Positions 13,494 through 21,404 of a DNA stretch of 58,155 bases are shown piece after piece. Below the pieces are notes generated by a model. The model ran no database searches and had not been told where the DNA came from. It saw nothing but the letters and a program-made list of their open reading frames with translations. Each line of letters begins with the position of its first letter. The first letter of the stretch is position 1. The stretch is taken from IMG/VR virus record IMGVR_UViG_3300003690_000009, positions 1-58,155 of that record, one strand, 5' to 3'. This DNA is from a virus. The position numbers and the translations under genes are program-made.

Positions 13494-13813
13494 GTGCTGT
13501 CTCCTGCCCGGATGCGCTTGACCCACATCACGGCGTGGTCGACGCTCATCAAGATGATCACAGGCGACCCCAGCCACCCGGTGATGAACCGCTCCTGGGC
13601 CGGGGTGAGGGCTTGCCGACTCACGGTCTTGGCCCCGTCCTTCACTTCCACGAGATGGGTCTCACCGCCAGCGGCGGTCGGGATGCCGACCAGCAGGTCC
13701 GGAACGCCCTTGCCGACGTCGGCCAGCGACGTACAGCTGGCCCCGGCCGCGCGCAGGGCGCGCATGATTTCCAGCTGGTTGCGGTCCGTCCGTCCATGGA
13801 AGAGCACGTTCAC
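13490..13813 (-). CDS. VRR-type PD-(D/E)XK nuclease
   Basis: 107 residues from GTG 13813, which overlaps the helicase stop (GTGA). The sequence follows the VRR_NUC pattern: RNQLEIMRALRAAGAS, GKGVPDLLVG with D39, then HLVEVKDG with E56 and K58. Such nucleases cut branched DNA or act with helicases. Being coupled to the replicative helicase suggests a role in replication or recombination intermediates. Confidence 0.78.
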   Translation of the reverse strand: MNVLFHGRTDRNQLEIMRALRAAGASCTSLADVGKGVPDLLVGIPTAAGGETHLVEVKDGAKTVSRQALTPAQERFITGWLGSPVIILMSVDHAVMWVKRIRAGDST

Positions 13814-15114
13814 CAGTCCTGTGCCGCTCGCTTCACCGGGTCCGTCTCGGGCGGTGCCTCGTCGCACTGCCGGAACCGCTGTTTCGACCCATCGAAGTCG
13901 AGCAGCACGCGCCCGGTCGGGCCATTGCGATTCTTCGCGATCTTCAGCACCGAGAGTTCACCCTTCGGGAAGATGATCATCACCACGTCTGCATCTTGTT
14001 CCAATTCACCCGAATCTCGCAAGTCGGCCAGGACGGGCTCCGCTTTCCGGCCGCGTCCCTCGACCGCGCGCGACAGTTGCGACAGCGCCAGGACCGAGAC
14101 CCCACAGTCATGCGCGATGGCCTTCAACCCGCGACTCAAAGCGCCCACCTCCTGGACCCGGTTCCCATAGGCACGGGTCTCGGCAGGCGGACGCAGCAGC
14201 TGAAGATAATCCACCACCAGGAGCCCATCTTTGCCGACGATCATCCGGCGCAGGTCGTTGAGCCCCATGCCTGGGCTGTCGTCGAGTTCGACGGGGAGCG
14301 CGGACAGGCGGTCGACCCCGTCCACGAGCCGAGCATACTCTGTCGAGGTCAGCTGCGCGCTGCTCCGCAGCTTCAGGAATTCCACGTTGCTCTCAGCCGC
14401 CAGCAGCCGCATCGACAGTGAGACGTGGCGCATCTCCAGCGACGCGAACCAGACCTTGGTGCCTGCCATCGCCACCGTGCGAGCCATCGCGAGGGCGAGA
14501 GCGGTCTTGCCCGCCGAGGGTCGACCACTCAGGAGGGTCAGTTCTCCAGGTCTGAACCCGGCCCCCAGCGCATCCAGCGACCGGAGCCCTGTGGGACAGA
14601 CGCGGGGCGGGTCATCGAGCGCGACCAGCAGTTCCTGAAGGCTCGCCGCCAGCGTGACGCTGCGCCCGCGATGCCCGCGCACGGCTTCGCTGAGTTGCTG
14701 GACGATCCCCGTCGCGAATTCGGAGGGACTCGCTTCCTCGATCGCGCCCTTCACGCCATCCCGGCAGATCGCCTGGAGACGGCGCCGGTCCGACATTTCC
14801 ATCACGATGCGGCTGTAGTGATCCGCGTCGGTGGAGCGCGGCACGCCATCGGTCAGCGCGGTGATGTAGCTGGCGCCACCGACACGGTCGAAGTCGTTGG
14901 ACCGGTCCAGTTCGGCACGGATGGAGACGAGATCGATTTGCCGACCGCCCGTGTGGAGCACCCGGAACACGTCCCACAACATGCGGTGCGCGTCCCGGTA
15001 GAAATCCTCCGGGGCCAGTGCCTCCAGGAGTGGCCCGACGACCGCCGGGGTAATCAGGACCGCCCCCAGCAGGGCTTTCTCGGCTTCCAGCGAGTGGGGA
15101 ATAGTGTCAGTCAT
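13810..15114 (-). CDS. dnaB: Replicative DnaB-type helicase
   Basis: 434 residues with both DnaB domains: an N-terminal helical domain (SLEAEKALLGAVLITP) and a RecA-like ATPase with Walker A GRPSAGKTALA (about 197-207), Walker B LLVVDYLQLL and the downstream SQLSRAVEGR, LRDSGELEQDADVV block. It unwinds DNA at the phage fork. No loader or polymerase is visible, so host machinery probably completes the replisome. A large repeat array lies directly upstream. No strong ribosome site; GAGCG 6 nt before the ATG is part of the repeat family. Confidence 0.92.
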   Translation of the reverse strand: MTDTIPHSLEAEKALLGAVLITPAVVGPLLEALAPEDFYRDAHRMLWDVFRVLHTGGRQIDLVSIRAELDRSNDFDRVGGASYITALTDGVPRSTDADHYSRIVMEMSDRRRLQAICRDGVKGAIEEASPSEFATGIVQQLSEAVRGHRGRSVTLAASLQELLVALDDPPRVCPTGLRSLDALGAGFRPGELTLLSGRPSAGKTALALAMARTVAMAGTKVWFASLEMRHVSLSMRLLAAESNVEFLKLRSSAQLTSTEYARLVDGVDRLSALPVELDDSPGMGLNDLRRMIVGKDGLLVVDYLQLLRPPAETRAYGNRVQEVGALSRGLKAIAHDCGVSVLALSQLSRAVEGRGRKAEPVLADLRDSGELEQDADVVMIIFPKGELSVLKIAKNRNGPTGRVLLDFDGSKQRFRQCDEAPPETDPVKRAAQDW

Positions 15115-15130
15115 ACACGCTCAAGGTTTT

Positions 15131-15503
15131 TGGTGCCCTCATGGTCTGTGGCTGGCGCTCCTATGACTTGGTGCTCTCATGACTCGTGGCTGGCGCTCCT
15201 ACTGCTTGGTGCTCTCATGACTCGTGGCTGGCGCTCATGGTCTTTGGTTCCTTCGGTTCCTTCGCGATAAGTTTGTGTTTCGCTACGTGGAAACACGCCT
15301 GGTTTGTACCCCAGGCCAGTCGGAACCTTGTACGTCCTCTTTCGGACTGGCTCGCTCGTGCAGCTTGGTACGCTCGGGAATTGTGGCTCGCTCACGTCAA
15401 GTGATGCTCTCACAGTGTGTGGCTGCCGCTCACGCCCCTTGGTGCTCTCCTGGCTGTCTGGCTCGCTCCATCCCATTGGTGCTCTCCCTCTGCGTGGCTC
15501 GCG
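15131..15503. repeat. Alternating A/B repeat array, block 1 (upstream of the helicase gene)
   Basis: On the plus strand two motifs alternate: A, ttggtgctctc, and B, tggctggcgctc, each about 18-19 nt from the next, so A-to-A spacing is 36-39 nt (A at 15131, 15168, 15206, 15364, 15401, 15439, 15477; B at 15149, 15187, 15225, 15348, 15384, 15420, 15459). A 110-nt interruption (15237-15347) holds CCTGG/CCAGG and other short inverted repeats. The period is not a multiple of three and no motif is palindromic. Confidence 0.88.
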
Positions 15504-15787
15504 TTGCTTGGCACCCAGTGACCGCCGAACAGGTCTCGCTGGATGGCAGACAGTCTACTCCGGGGCAACCCCCGGCAGGTCCGGCACCAGGGGGCGCCGT
15601 TCGCATCGCGGTGCAAGATGGGGGTGAAGTGAGCGCTGCGTCCACAGCGCGAAATCCAGTAGCCCCCCACATGATACGGATTGCTGTAGGCCCGGAGAAT
15701 CGAGACGCCATCAATCCAGTGGACGGCCCCGCGTGGTCGTCCCGTCAACTGCACCGTGATAGACCTTGTCGTCAGGCGCTCGATCAC
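15410..15787 (-). CDS. Possible cysteine-containing protein with repeat-encoded C-terminus (125 aa)
   Basis: GTG start at 15787, inside repeat block 2. The first 80 residues look genuine: a beta-like N-terminus (SITVQLTGRPRGAVHWIDG), then C48 (WISRCGRS) and WCRTCRG, a possible zinc site. From about residue 90 the codons come from repeat block 1, so the original end may be lost. No family recognised. Confidence 0.45.
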   Translation of the reverse strand: MIERLTTRSITVQLTGRPRGAVHWIDGVSILRAYSNPYHVGGYWISRCGRSAHFTPILHRDANGAPWCRTCRGLPRSRLSAIQRDLFGGHWVPSNASHAEGEHQWDGASQTARRAPRGVSGSHTL

Positions 15788-15788
15788 A

Positions 15789-16019
15789 ATGGCACTCTCA
15801 GCTTCTTTGGCTAAACGCTCCGCCTCTATGGTGCTCTCGGTAGATATGGCTGGCTAAACGCTCCATCTCATTGGTGCTCTCGCTTCACCTGGCTGTCTAA
15901 ACGCTCTGTTAGCATGGTGCTCTCTGTCGATATGGCTGGCGCTCATAGGGCATGGTACGCTCACATTGTGTGGCTCGCTCACGGATATTGGTACGCTCAC
16001 TACGTGTGGCTGCGCTCAT
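15789..16019. repeat. Alternating A/B repeat array, block 2
   Basis: Twelve half-units of the same A (atggtgctctc) and B (tggctggcgctc) motifs. Several B copies contain taaacgctc or tcgctc variants. It fills the gap between the 125-residue frame and the winged-helix gene. Confidence 0.86.
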
Positions 16020-16023
16020 CACC

Positions 16024-16497
16024 CTAGAACAACTTCCCCTCGATGACGGGTGCGACCGGGAGGACTTCTGTCGGCGCACTGAGCGCGATGACTTTCACGG
16101 CCCGCCACGCACGATACCGTGCCGACCGTGGTGAGATCGCCTTCACGGTGAGCGTCAACCGCTTCGCCTGAAATCCTGGCACGCGCAACTCGACCGGCAC
16201 CCGGTACGTCCGCAATTTTGGCACGGGCGACGCCAAGTGGTACCACGCCACGCCCGTCTCGCCGTTCTCGCGGCGTAGTTGGACATCGTACCCCGCAGAG
16301 CGCAAGGTCGATATCTTGGAGAAGTACTTGAGGCTGATCTGCGCGAGTTGCACATTGCTCACTTCATCGCAGGCCAGAAGCAGGTCAAGCACTTGCCGCT
16401 CCTGCCGACACAAGCGGACGTCCGTCTCGACCGGAACATCGGCCTTTGCCGAGGCGTCAATCGGGTATTCGTGCGGCCCTGATCCTGATGTCTGCAT
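16024..16497 (-). CDS. Winged-helix DNA-binding protein (157 aa)
   Basis: Start at 16497, with GGAGCTAGG just upstream and 1 nt after the preceding stop. Residues about 35-85 (CRQERQVLDLLLACDEVSNV, then LAQISLKYFSKISTLRSAGY) have the winged-helix pattern seen in small phage proteins that recognise DNA, ending YHL. The C-terminal part is basic and beta-rich. It lies between repeat blocks 2 and 3, so it is a candidate to bind them. Confidence 0.68.
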   Translation of the reverse strand: MQTSGSGPHEYPIDASAKADVPVETDVRLCRQERQVLDLLLACDEVSNVQLAQISLKYFSKISTLRSAGYDVQLRRENGETGVAWYHLASPVPKLRTYRVPVELRVPGFQAKRLTLTVKAISPRSARYRAWRAVKVIALSAPTEVLPVAPVIEGKLF

Positions 16498-16498
16498 C

Positions 16499-16657
16499 CT
16501 AGCTCCGCTCCACCCGGACATCGAATCGAGCGGCGAGCAACCCAGCTGCATAGCCGCACAAGACGGCGAGCGCGGTGGCAATCATCGAGGGCCACCAGAG
16601 GCCGACCATCAGCCCCACGAGCGCGACGACAGGCGCGGCAAGCGGACCCAGGCTCAT
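16499..16657 (-). CDS. Small two-helix membrane protein (52 aa)
   Basis: ATG at 16657 after CTGGGGGAT, a ribosome site like that of the oxygenase gene. Two hydrophobic helices (LAAPVVALVGLMVGLWW and MIATALAVLCGYAAGLLA), then a charged tail (RFDVRVERS). The stop is 1 nt from the next start, so the two are coupled. Function unknown. Confidence 0.6.
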   Translation of the reverse strand: MSLGPLAAPVVALVGLMVGLWWPSMIATALAVLCGYAAGLLAARFDVRVERS

Positions 16658-16681
16658 ACGATCCCCCAGCGCTCGTGTCTC

Positions 16682-16855
16682 ATGGTGCTCTCTCTCTGCT
16701 TGGCTCGCTTAACCAACTTGGTGCTCTCTTCCTGACTGGCTGGCGCTCAGTCGTGATGGTGCTCTCTCCTTGTTTGGCTTCCGCTCTGGTTGCATGGTGC
16801 TCTCTCCTGAGTTGGCTGCCGCTCGCCTTCTTTGGTGCGCTCAATCAAGAGTGGC
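16682..16855. repeat. Alternating A/B repeat array, block 3
   Basis: About ten half-units of the A/B family (for example catggtgctctc at 16681 and tggctggcgctc at 16737), directly downstream of the IS110-like gene and reaching its stop codon. Confidence 0.86.
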
Positions 16856-16857
16856 TG

Positions 16858-17706
16858 CTAGAACGGCCAATTCGGCACCTGGACGGCGTGCGTGTGTCCC
16901 AGGTGTTCCAGCACGTACGGCTTCGGTGCGTTCGTGCCGAACTCGTGGCGGTACGCGACCGCGTGCCAGTGCGCCAGGAACAGCTTGACGGCCCAGCGCT
17001 TCGCTCGCGCATGGATGTGGCCCTTCGGCAAAATCCCCGTGCTGTAGGCTTTGTAGGCGTCGGTGGTCTTGCCGATCTTGAACCGCTCCAGCTTGGCAGC
17101 GGCCTGATCCGCAAAGTCGCCGTTCTCGTTCTTCGCCTCTTCCTTGGCCTTCCGATCGGCATACAGGTGGCCGTAGACGTCGTGCTCGTTGTTATGCACC
17201 TTCACGAACGACTCGCCAATCTTCCAGCACAAGACCTTGAGTGCCGCATTCCAGGGACGCTTCTTGCCCTTCTTCCATTCGGTGGTGGGGTCGAGCCCCG
17301 CGAACCGCCAGATGTGGCCCACCGTGGGCGCCTTCTTGATGTCGATGTGCGCGCTCAACCCAGCGCTGATCACCGGCCCGATGCCCATGATGCTCCGGGA
17401 CCACCGTCCCATGAAGTCGCACGACGAGTAGGCGTCGAGCGCGTTCTTGATGTTGCGCTCCAGCAAATCCGTGTTCGCAAACAGCCACGCGATCACTTCG
17501 TGCGGCTCCCCGAACGCGGTCAGCGCCTTCACCTGGCTGTCCGTGCGCTTCCGGTTGTCCTGCTGCGTGTAGTAGGCGTCGACCAGGAAGCGTACCTCTC
17601 CCAGCGACATGGGCGTCGTACCCTCACCCCCAGCTGCTGCCTTTTTGAGATCCCGCGTCAATCGCTGGATCGGTTCCAGGGTTTCTGCGTCCGACATCCA
17701 TCCCAT
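16858..17706 (-). CDS. IS110 transposase C-terminal-like domain protein, probably not a transposase
   Basis: 282 residues. MGIGPVISAG (107-116) and WRFAGLDP (133-140) match the helix-hairpin-helix start of the IS110/IS116/IS902 C-terminal domain; the rest (KGHIHARAKRWAVKLFLAHW) follows a version common in phages. The N-terminal DEDD nuclease domain of real IS110 enzymes is absent and I see no serine where their catalytic one lies, so it is likely a domesticated DNA-binding protein. Ribosome site GGAGG lies 8 nt upstream. Its neighbours are a replisome-organiser-like gene and repeat block 3. Confidence 0.72.
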   Translation of the reverse strand: MGWMSDAETLEPIQRLTRDLKKAAAGGEGTTPMSLGEVRFLVDAYYTQQDNRKRTDSQVKALTAFGEPHEVIAWLFANTDLLERNIKNALDAYSSCDFMGRWSRSIMGIGPVISAGLSAHIDIKKAPTVGHIWRFAGLDPTTEWKKGKKRPWNAALKVLCWKIGESFVKVHNNEHDVYGHLYADRKAKEEAKNENGDFADQAAAKLERFKIGKTTDAYKAYSTGILPKGHIHARAKRWAVKLFLAHWHAVAYRHEFGTNAPKPYVLEHLGHTHAVQVPNWPF

Positions 17707-17709
17707 TCC

Positions 17710-18402
17710 TCATTCCTCCGTGGTTGGGCGCCCAGTGACCTTGAGCGCGGTGGCGAAACTTCCGGCCATGGTGACGAGCTTTGGCAGCGTGCGCTGCCCG
17801 GCCGCGATCAGCTTGGCTTTCGGGTGGTCCGCATCGATCGCCAGATACATCTGCACAATCTGGCTGAGAGCAGCGCGATTGTAGGCCACGCACAACGCGC
17901 GTGCGGCCTCCAGGTCTTTGCCCCGCTGTCTGTTGCTCTGGACGTAGGGCTGCCCGAGTGTCTCCAGGTGCTGCGCCGGATAGGCTTCCACCAGCTGCGT
18001 GGCCCGGACATCCATCTCATCCGGCTCTGCCTCGGGCGGGAGCACCCCATTCGGGGCGTCCGGGAACTTGCTCTTCGTACGCTTGTGCAAGCCCTGCTGG
18101 TGCGTCGAGAACTGGACGATCTGAATCACCTGCTTGTCTTCAGACAGGTAGCGGTACATCAGCCCAGCTGACACCATCAGGTCGATCGCCATGTCGAACG
18201 CATCCTCACTGCGCTTCGACGTCGGCCAAACCCGGTGCTTGATGGTGAAGGCGTCTCCGCTAAATTTCCCGAAGTCGTCGCACCAACTGACGATCAGCGG
18301 GAACAGGCACTGCGCGAACTCGCCCAGCTGTTTGTGCTCGCCCAGCTTCGCGAATCGCTGGGAGGTACCGAGGGTAATGCTGATCATGCGTCCGCGCGCC
18401 AC
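17710..18402 (-). CDS. Replisome-organiser-like winged-helix protein
   Basis: Start set at GTG 18402 because AGGAG lies 7 nt upstream, giving 230 residues; longer frames include the end of the kinase gene. The N-terminal 110 residues (SQRFAKLGEHKQLGEFAQCL, then CDDFGKFSGDAF, LMVSAGLMYRYL, FSTHQQGLHKRTKSKFPD) match the helix-turn-helix half of phage replication initiators and DnaD/DnaT-like organisers. The C-terminal helices could contact the helicase. It probably recognises the phage origin, for which the nearby A/B repeats are candidates. Confidence 0.72.
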   Translation of the reverse strand: MARGRMISITLGTSQRFAKLGEHKQLGEFAQCLFPLIVSWCDDFGKFSGDAFTIKHRVWPTSKRSEDAFDMAIDLMVSAGLMYRYLSEDKQVIQIVQFSTHQQGLHKRTKSKFPDAPNGVLPPEAEPDEMDVRATQLVEAYPAQHLETLGQPYVQSNRQRGKDLEAARALCVAYNRAALSQIVQMYLAIDADHPKAKLIAAGQRTLPKLVTMAGSFATALKVTGRPTTEE

Positions 18403-18418
18403 GGCGATTCTCCTGATG

Positions 18419-18814
18419 TCATGCGGTAGGTTGCCACCGAGCACGCATGGACGTGAGGGTGCCATTCGGCACTTCGTGGCACGAGCCGTGGTCCCCATGA
18501 CACTCAATGATCGTCACGGTGTAACCATGTGTCTCGGCCAATTTGCGATACGGTGCGTACTCCCACTCCTGCGTGAAGGTGTTCGACACGGCGATGATGG
18601 GCAACTCGAAAGCCATCGCGTGCTCGGCCCGCTTCTGGCAGTAATAGTGGGCGTCCTTCAGGAGGTCCGCGTTGAACGTGTAGTCCCCATCGGCCGTGAT
18701 GAAGTAGTCGTCCGCCTCGCAGACCCGGCCATCGTAGGCCGTTTCAACGAGCGCGCGGGCCAGCGTGCTCTTGCCGCTCCCTGGCAGTCCCCGAATGAGA
18801 TACAGACGCTTCAT
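18419..18814 (-). CDS. P-loop kinase-like protein
   Basis: Begins MKRLYLIRGLPGSGKSTLAR, with Walker A GLPGSGKST at 9-17. The layout (EADDYF after the second strand, YCQKRAEHAM, IIAVSNTFTQEWEYAPYRKL) resembles AAA_33/polynucleotide-kinase-like proteins of the N4BP2L1 type. It could phosphorylate 5'-OH nucleic-acid ends. That is notable because self-cleaving ribozymes leave 5'-OH ends, but the link is conjecture. Start at 18814 chosen over an upstream ATG inside the SSB gene. Confidence 0.72.
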   Translation of the reverse strand: MKRLYLIRGLPGSGKSTLARALVETAYDGRVCEADDYFITADGDYTFNADLLKDAHYYCQKRAEHAMAFELPIIAVSNTFTQEWEYAPYRKLAETHGYTVTIIECHGDHGSCHEVPNGTLTSMRARWQPTA

Positions 18815-18824
18815 GGGCGGACGT

Positions 18825-19199
18825 TTAGAAGGGGATGTCATCTTCCAAAGGCGATGGAGGCGTATTCTTGGGGACGGGCTTGCCCAGCAGCACGATGCGG
18901 TAGACCCGAATCTCGGTCATGTAGCGCTTCTCGCCGTCCTTCTCGTAGGTGCGCGTGTGGATGGAGCCGATCACCGACAGCTGGGTGCCCTTCAGCAGGT
19001 ATTGGCCGATGGCATCGACGCCTTTCCCCCAGAAATTACAGCGGTGCCAGTCGGTCTTTTCCTCCTGCTCTCCGGCCCGATTCTTGAAGCGCTCCGTCGT
19101 CGCCAGCGAGAAGGTCGCCAGCGGGCTCCCCTTGATGTTCTTGATCTCGGCATCGGCACCGAGGTTGCCAATCAACGTGACCTGATTCAAACACCCCAT
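18825..19199 (-). CDS. ssb: Single-stranded DNA-binding protein
   Basis: 124 residues with the OB-fold pattern of bacterial SSB: MGCLNQVTLIGNLGADAEIK, TDWHRCNFWGKGVDAIGQYL, then KGTQLSVIGSIHTRTYEKDG, and the acidic tail ending EDDIPF that recruits partner proteins. It protects single strands during replication and ERF-mediated annealing. It overlaps the end of the preceding coiled-coil gene by 13 nt. Confidence 0.93.
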   Translation of the reverse strand: MGCLNQVTLIGNLGADAEIKNIKGSPLATFSLATTERFKNRAGEQEEKTDWHRCNFWGKGVDAIGQYLLKGTQLSVIGSIHTRTYEKDGEKRYMTEIRVYRIVLLGKPVPKNTPPSPLEDDIPF

Positions 19200-19948
19200 T
19201 CTTCGTTGTCCTTTCTCGTCGCGACGACCGCGACATCCTTTGTGGACTTAACCGTAACGCCCGCCAGATCCAGATTGTCCCGGAGCGCCGTGGCAAGCTT
19301 CTTCAGTTCAGCCTTGTTCACCGACAACACGCGCTGCCACTTCGGCTCCAGCGCGCATTGCTGAATCAACGCATTCATGTCCGTCACCGTCGCGACCCAC
19401 CGGGTCCGGTACTGGAGCCCGTCCACCTCCGGCACCGAGTCACGCAGCACGACCGGCGGCAGCGTCAACGGCTCGCGGGAGAGTGCATCCGCTTGCGCGC
19501 TTTCTCCGCTGGCCCGCAGCACCTCGACCTGTGACGCGCGCACCGCTTCAACAGTCTCGCGTGCCTGCCGTTCTCGGGTGACCTGCGCCGCCCGTTCCTC
19601 GGTCTCCTGCTTCTCCCGCCACGCGGCGATCTTGCCTTTCAGGAGGTGCTCCGATGTTACTAGCGGGTCATCCTGTCGTTTCCTGACGGCCACCGCTTCC
19701 TTGTGCGCGCGATGGGCCTGGGTGACCATGGGTCCGTAGGCGTCCTCCACCCGCTTGCGGATCGCCTTGATGGCCCGGAGAAACTCAATCGCCTGCCCGT
19801 AGTCCCGCTGCGACAAGATCGAAAGGGCGGTCACCTGCTCCACCACCGTCAATGTCTGAGCATGGATGTGCGTGTTCTCCGCGACCACCTCTCCCGTATC
19901 TAAGGCGATCAGGGCGGTCATGTCGGTCACGTCGGTCACGTCGGTCAT
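19187..19948 (-). CDS. Coiled-coil recombination-module protein (253 aa)
   Basis: Start at 19948 (MTDVTDVTDMTALIALD); the upstream ATG at 19984 lacks a better ribosome site. The middle (about 60-140) is a long charged helix region and the C-terminus (RTRWVATVTDMNALIQQCAL, then WQRVLSVNKAELKKLATALR) is a conserved module often found next to SSB, ERF and nuclease genes. Biochemical role unknown. Confidence 0.68.
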   Translation of the reverse strand: MTDVTDVTDMTALIALDTGEVVAENTHIHAQTLTVVEQVTALSILSQRDYGQAIEFLRAIKAIRKRVEDAYGPMVTQAHRAHKEAVAVRKRQDDPLVTSEHLLKGKIAAWREKQETEERAAQVTRERQARETVEAVRASQVEVLRASGESAQADALSREPLTLPPVVLRDSVPEVDGLQYRTRWVATVTDMNALIQQCALEPKWQRVLSVNKAELKKLATALRDNLDLAGVTVKSTKDVAVVATRKDNEEWGV

Positions 19949-19990
19949 GTGCTCCTTCCATTGAGAGCGTGTAAACGCTCCCAAATACCC

Positions 19991-20686
19991 CTATCGTTCC
20001 CTCCCGCCGCACTGCCTGATCCAGTGCGCGACGGTGAGTGCGGAGGTGAAAACGCCCGCATCCATGGGGTTTACGTAGGGGGTTAATGTGTAATTCCCGT
20101 TCTCACGCAGGTAAAGCCCGTAGCGCTTGATCTTCACGGCATCAGCGGCGGCATCACGCCGGGCGAGGTACTGGGTCAGTAGGTGGTGATACCCGGCCAG
20201 CTGGATTGCGTGCCAGGGAGCTTGGCCCCCGCGCCCGGTCTTCAGGTCGATGATCGCGTCCTGCGGGACGCCCTTGACCGTGATGGTCCCGACGCGGTCG
20301 ATGGTTCCGGCCACATCGCTGACGTCATCGGCAAAGATGGCTTCCACCCGCGTGTAAACGGGCGTGCAGTCATCCAGAAAGCGGCGGTAGGAGTCCAGGT
20401 AGGGCTTGATGGTTCCGTCGACCGTCTGCTCGTCCAGCTGGCCCAGGTCGTGCAGCGCTGCCGCGCGATGAAAATAGGTGCCGCGCACCCTCGCACGCTC
20501 GTTGAACCATTTCGTGTCCACGAGCCCGGCGAGGTGCAGCGTCTCGTTGACGCCCAGGGCTTGACGGCCGTCCTGTTTGAACCAGTAGGTGTGGTCTTGC
20601 GCGACGAAGTCGATCGCTGGATCGAGGGACGCACCCCACGCCGTACGAGGAGTCTGCTGATCACCCACCGAAGAGAGCCGACTCAT
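19991..20686 (-). CDS. PD-(D/E)XK exonuclease (Cas4/RecB-like)
   Basis: 231 residues. Motifs in order: D130 (AGTIDRVG), D147-x-K149 (AIIDLKTGRG) and the QxxxY helix (AIQLAGYHHLL), as in PDDEXK_1/RecB-like nucleases. Paired with the ERF annealing protein it should resect DNA ends for single-strand-annealing recombination. Its start overlaps the ERF gene by 26 nt. Confidence 0.83.
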   Translation of the reverse strand: MSRLSSVGDQQTPRTAWGASLDPAIDFVAQDHTYWFKQDGRQALGVNETLHLAGLVDTKWFNERARVRGTYFHRAAALHDLGQLDEQTVDGTIKPYLDSYRRFLDDCTPVYTRVEAIFADDVSDVAGTIDRVGTITVKGVPQDAIIDLKTGRGGQAPWHAIQLAGYHHLLTQYLARRDAAADAVKIKRYGLYLRENGNYTLTPYVNPMDAGVFTSALTVAHWIRQCGGRER

Positions 20687-21404
20687 TATCTATCTTTACC
20701 TTTCGAGTGTTCCGCTTTGGCTGTGGCTCGGTCATTCCGTGCGTGGTCGCGGGCTTGATGGCAGCCGCCCGCTTCAGATTCTGTGTGAAGATGGCTTTCA
20801 GGGCATCGCGCTGGTCGCTTTCGGCCAGCTGGCCGTGTTCGTCAATGAAGTGTCTTTTCTCGTTGTCGGAGAAATGCATCTCACCGAAGGCGTATTCACG
20901 ATACGTCTCAAAGGAGTCGAAGTCCTTGCGGGTCTTCTTCCGGGCGCGCTTCGTGACGGGCACCGGCTTGGCGGGACCGTGGTCGGCCGCTTCCGCGTCA
21001 TCGTCAACATGATCACTAACGCCGCCATCGATCTCGTCACCCACAATGATCTGCACCATCGCTCGTAGCCCGAGGCGCTGGCCGTAGGTGGAGCAGGACG
21101 AGATCGCTTGGGAACCGGGCCGCTCTGGCTTCAGCGCAATCTCACTCGACAGAAACTCGCCCGACTCGTGGAGCAGCATCGTCTCCATCACAAGGTGTCC
21201 GTTCTCCGGGTCCGTCGACGGCGCCTGAATCACGGTCAGACCGTGCTTGGCGAGATGCGCGAGCGCGGAGCGCTGCAAGGACGACAGGCCAGCGAACTCA
21301 TTTCCGAAGTGATCGTTTTTCTGGTCGGCCTGGGCCAGGGGAAAGCCTTCCTGCGCCTTCACCCGCGCCGCCGCCAGCTTCGTGATGCTGTCGCTGTGCT
21401 TCAC
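20661..21404 (-). CDS. erf: ERF-family single-strand annealing protein
   Basis: 247 residues. The N-terminal 130 match the ERF fold: SSLQRSALAHLAKHGLTVIQ, METMLLHESGEFLSSEIALK, SCSTYGQRLGLRAMVQIIVG. The C-terminal third is basic and probably contacts DNA or SSB. ERF rings anneal complementary strands; in P22 they circularise the incoming genome. Start overlaps the regulator gene's stop by one base. Confidence 0.87.
   Translation of the reverse strand: MKHSDSITKLAAARVKAQEGFPLAQADQKNDHFGNEFAGLSSLQRSALAHLAKHGLTVIQAPSTDPENGHLVMETMLLHESGEFLSSEIALKPERPGSQAISSCSTYGQRLGLRAMVQIIVGDEIDGGVSDHVDDDAEAADHGPAKPVPVTKRARKKTRKDFDSFETYREYAFGEMHFSDNEKRHFIDEHGQLAESDQRDALKAIFTQNLKRAAAIKPATTHGMTEPQPKRNTRKVKIDNESALFGG

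Noticed and set aside
15131-16855. CRISPR array
   Set aside because: The repeats are short, degenerate and alternate between two motifs with 6-9 nt between them; there are no unique 25-40 nt spacers and no cas genes.
16858-17706. Active IS110 insertion sequence
   Set aside because: No N-terminal nuclease domain, no serine seen at the catalytic position, and the gene is translationally embedded in the replication operon.
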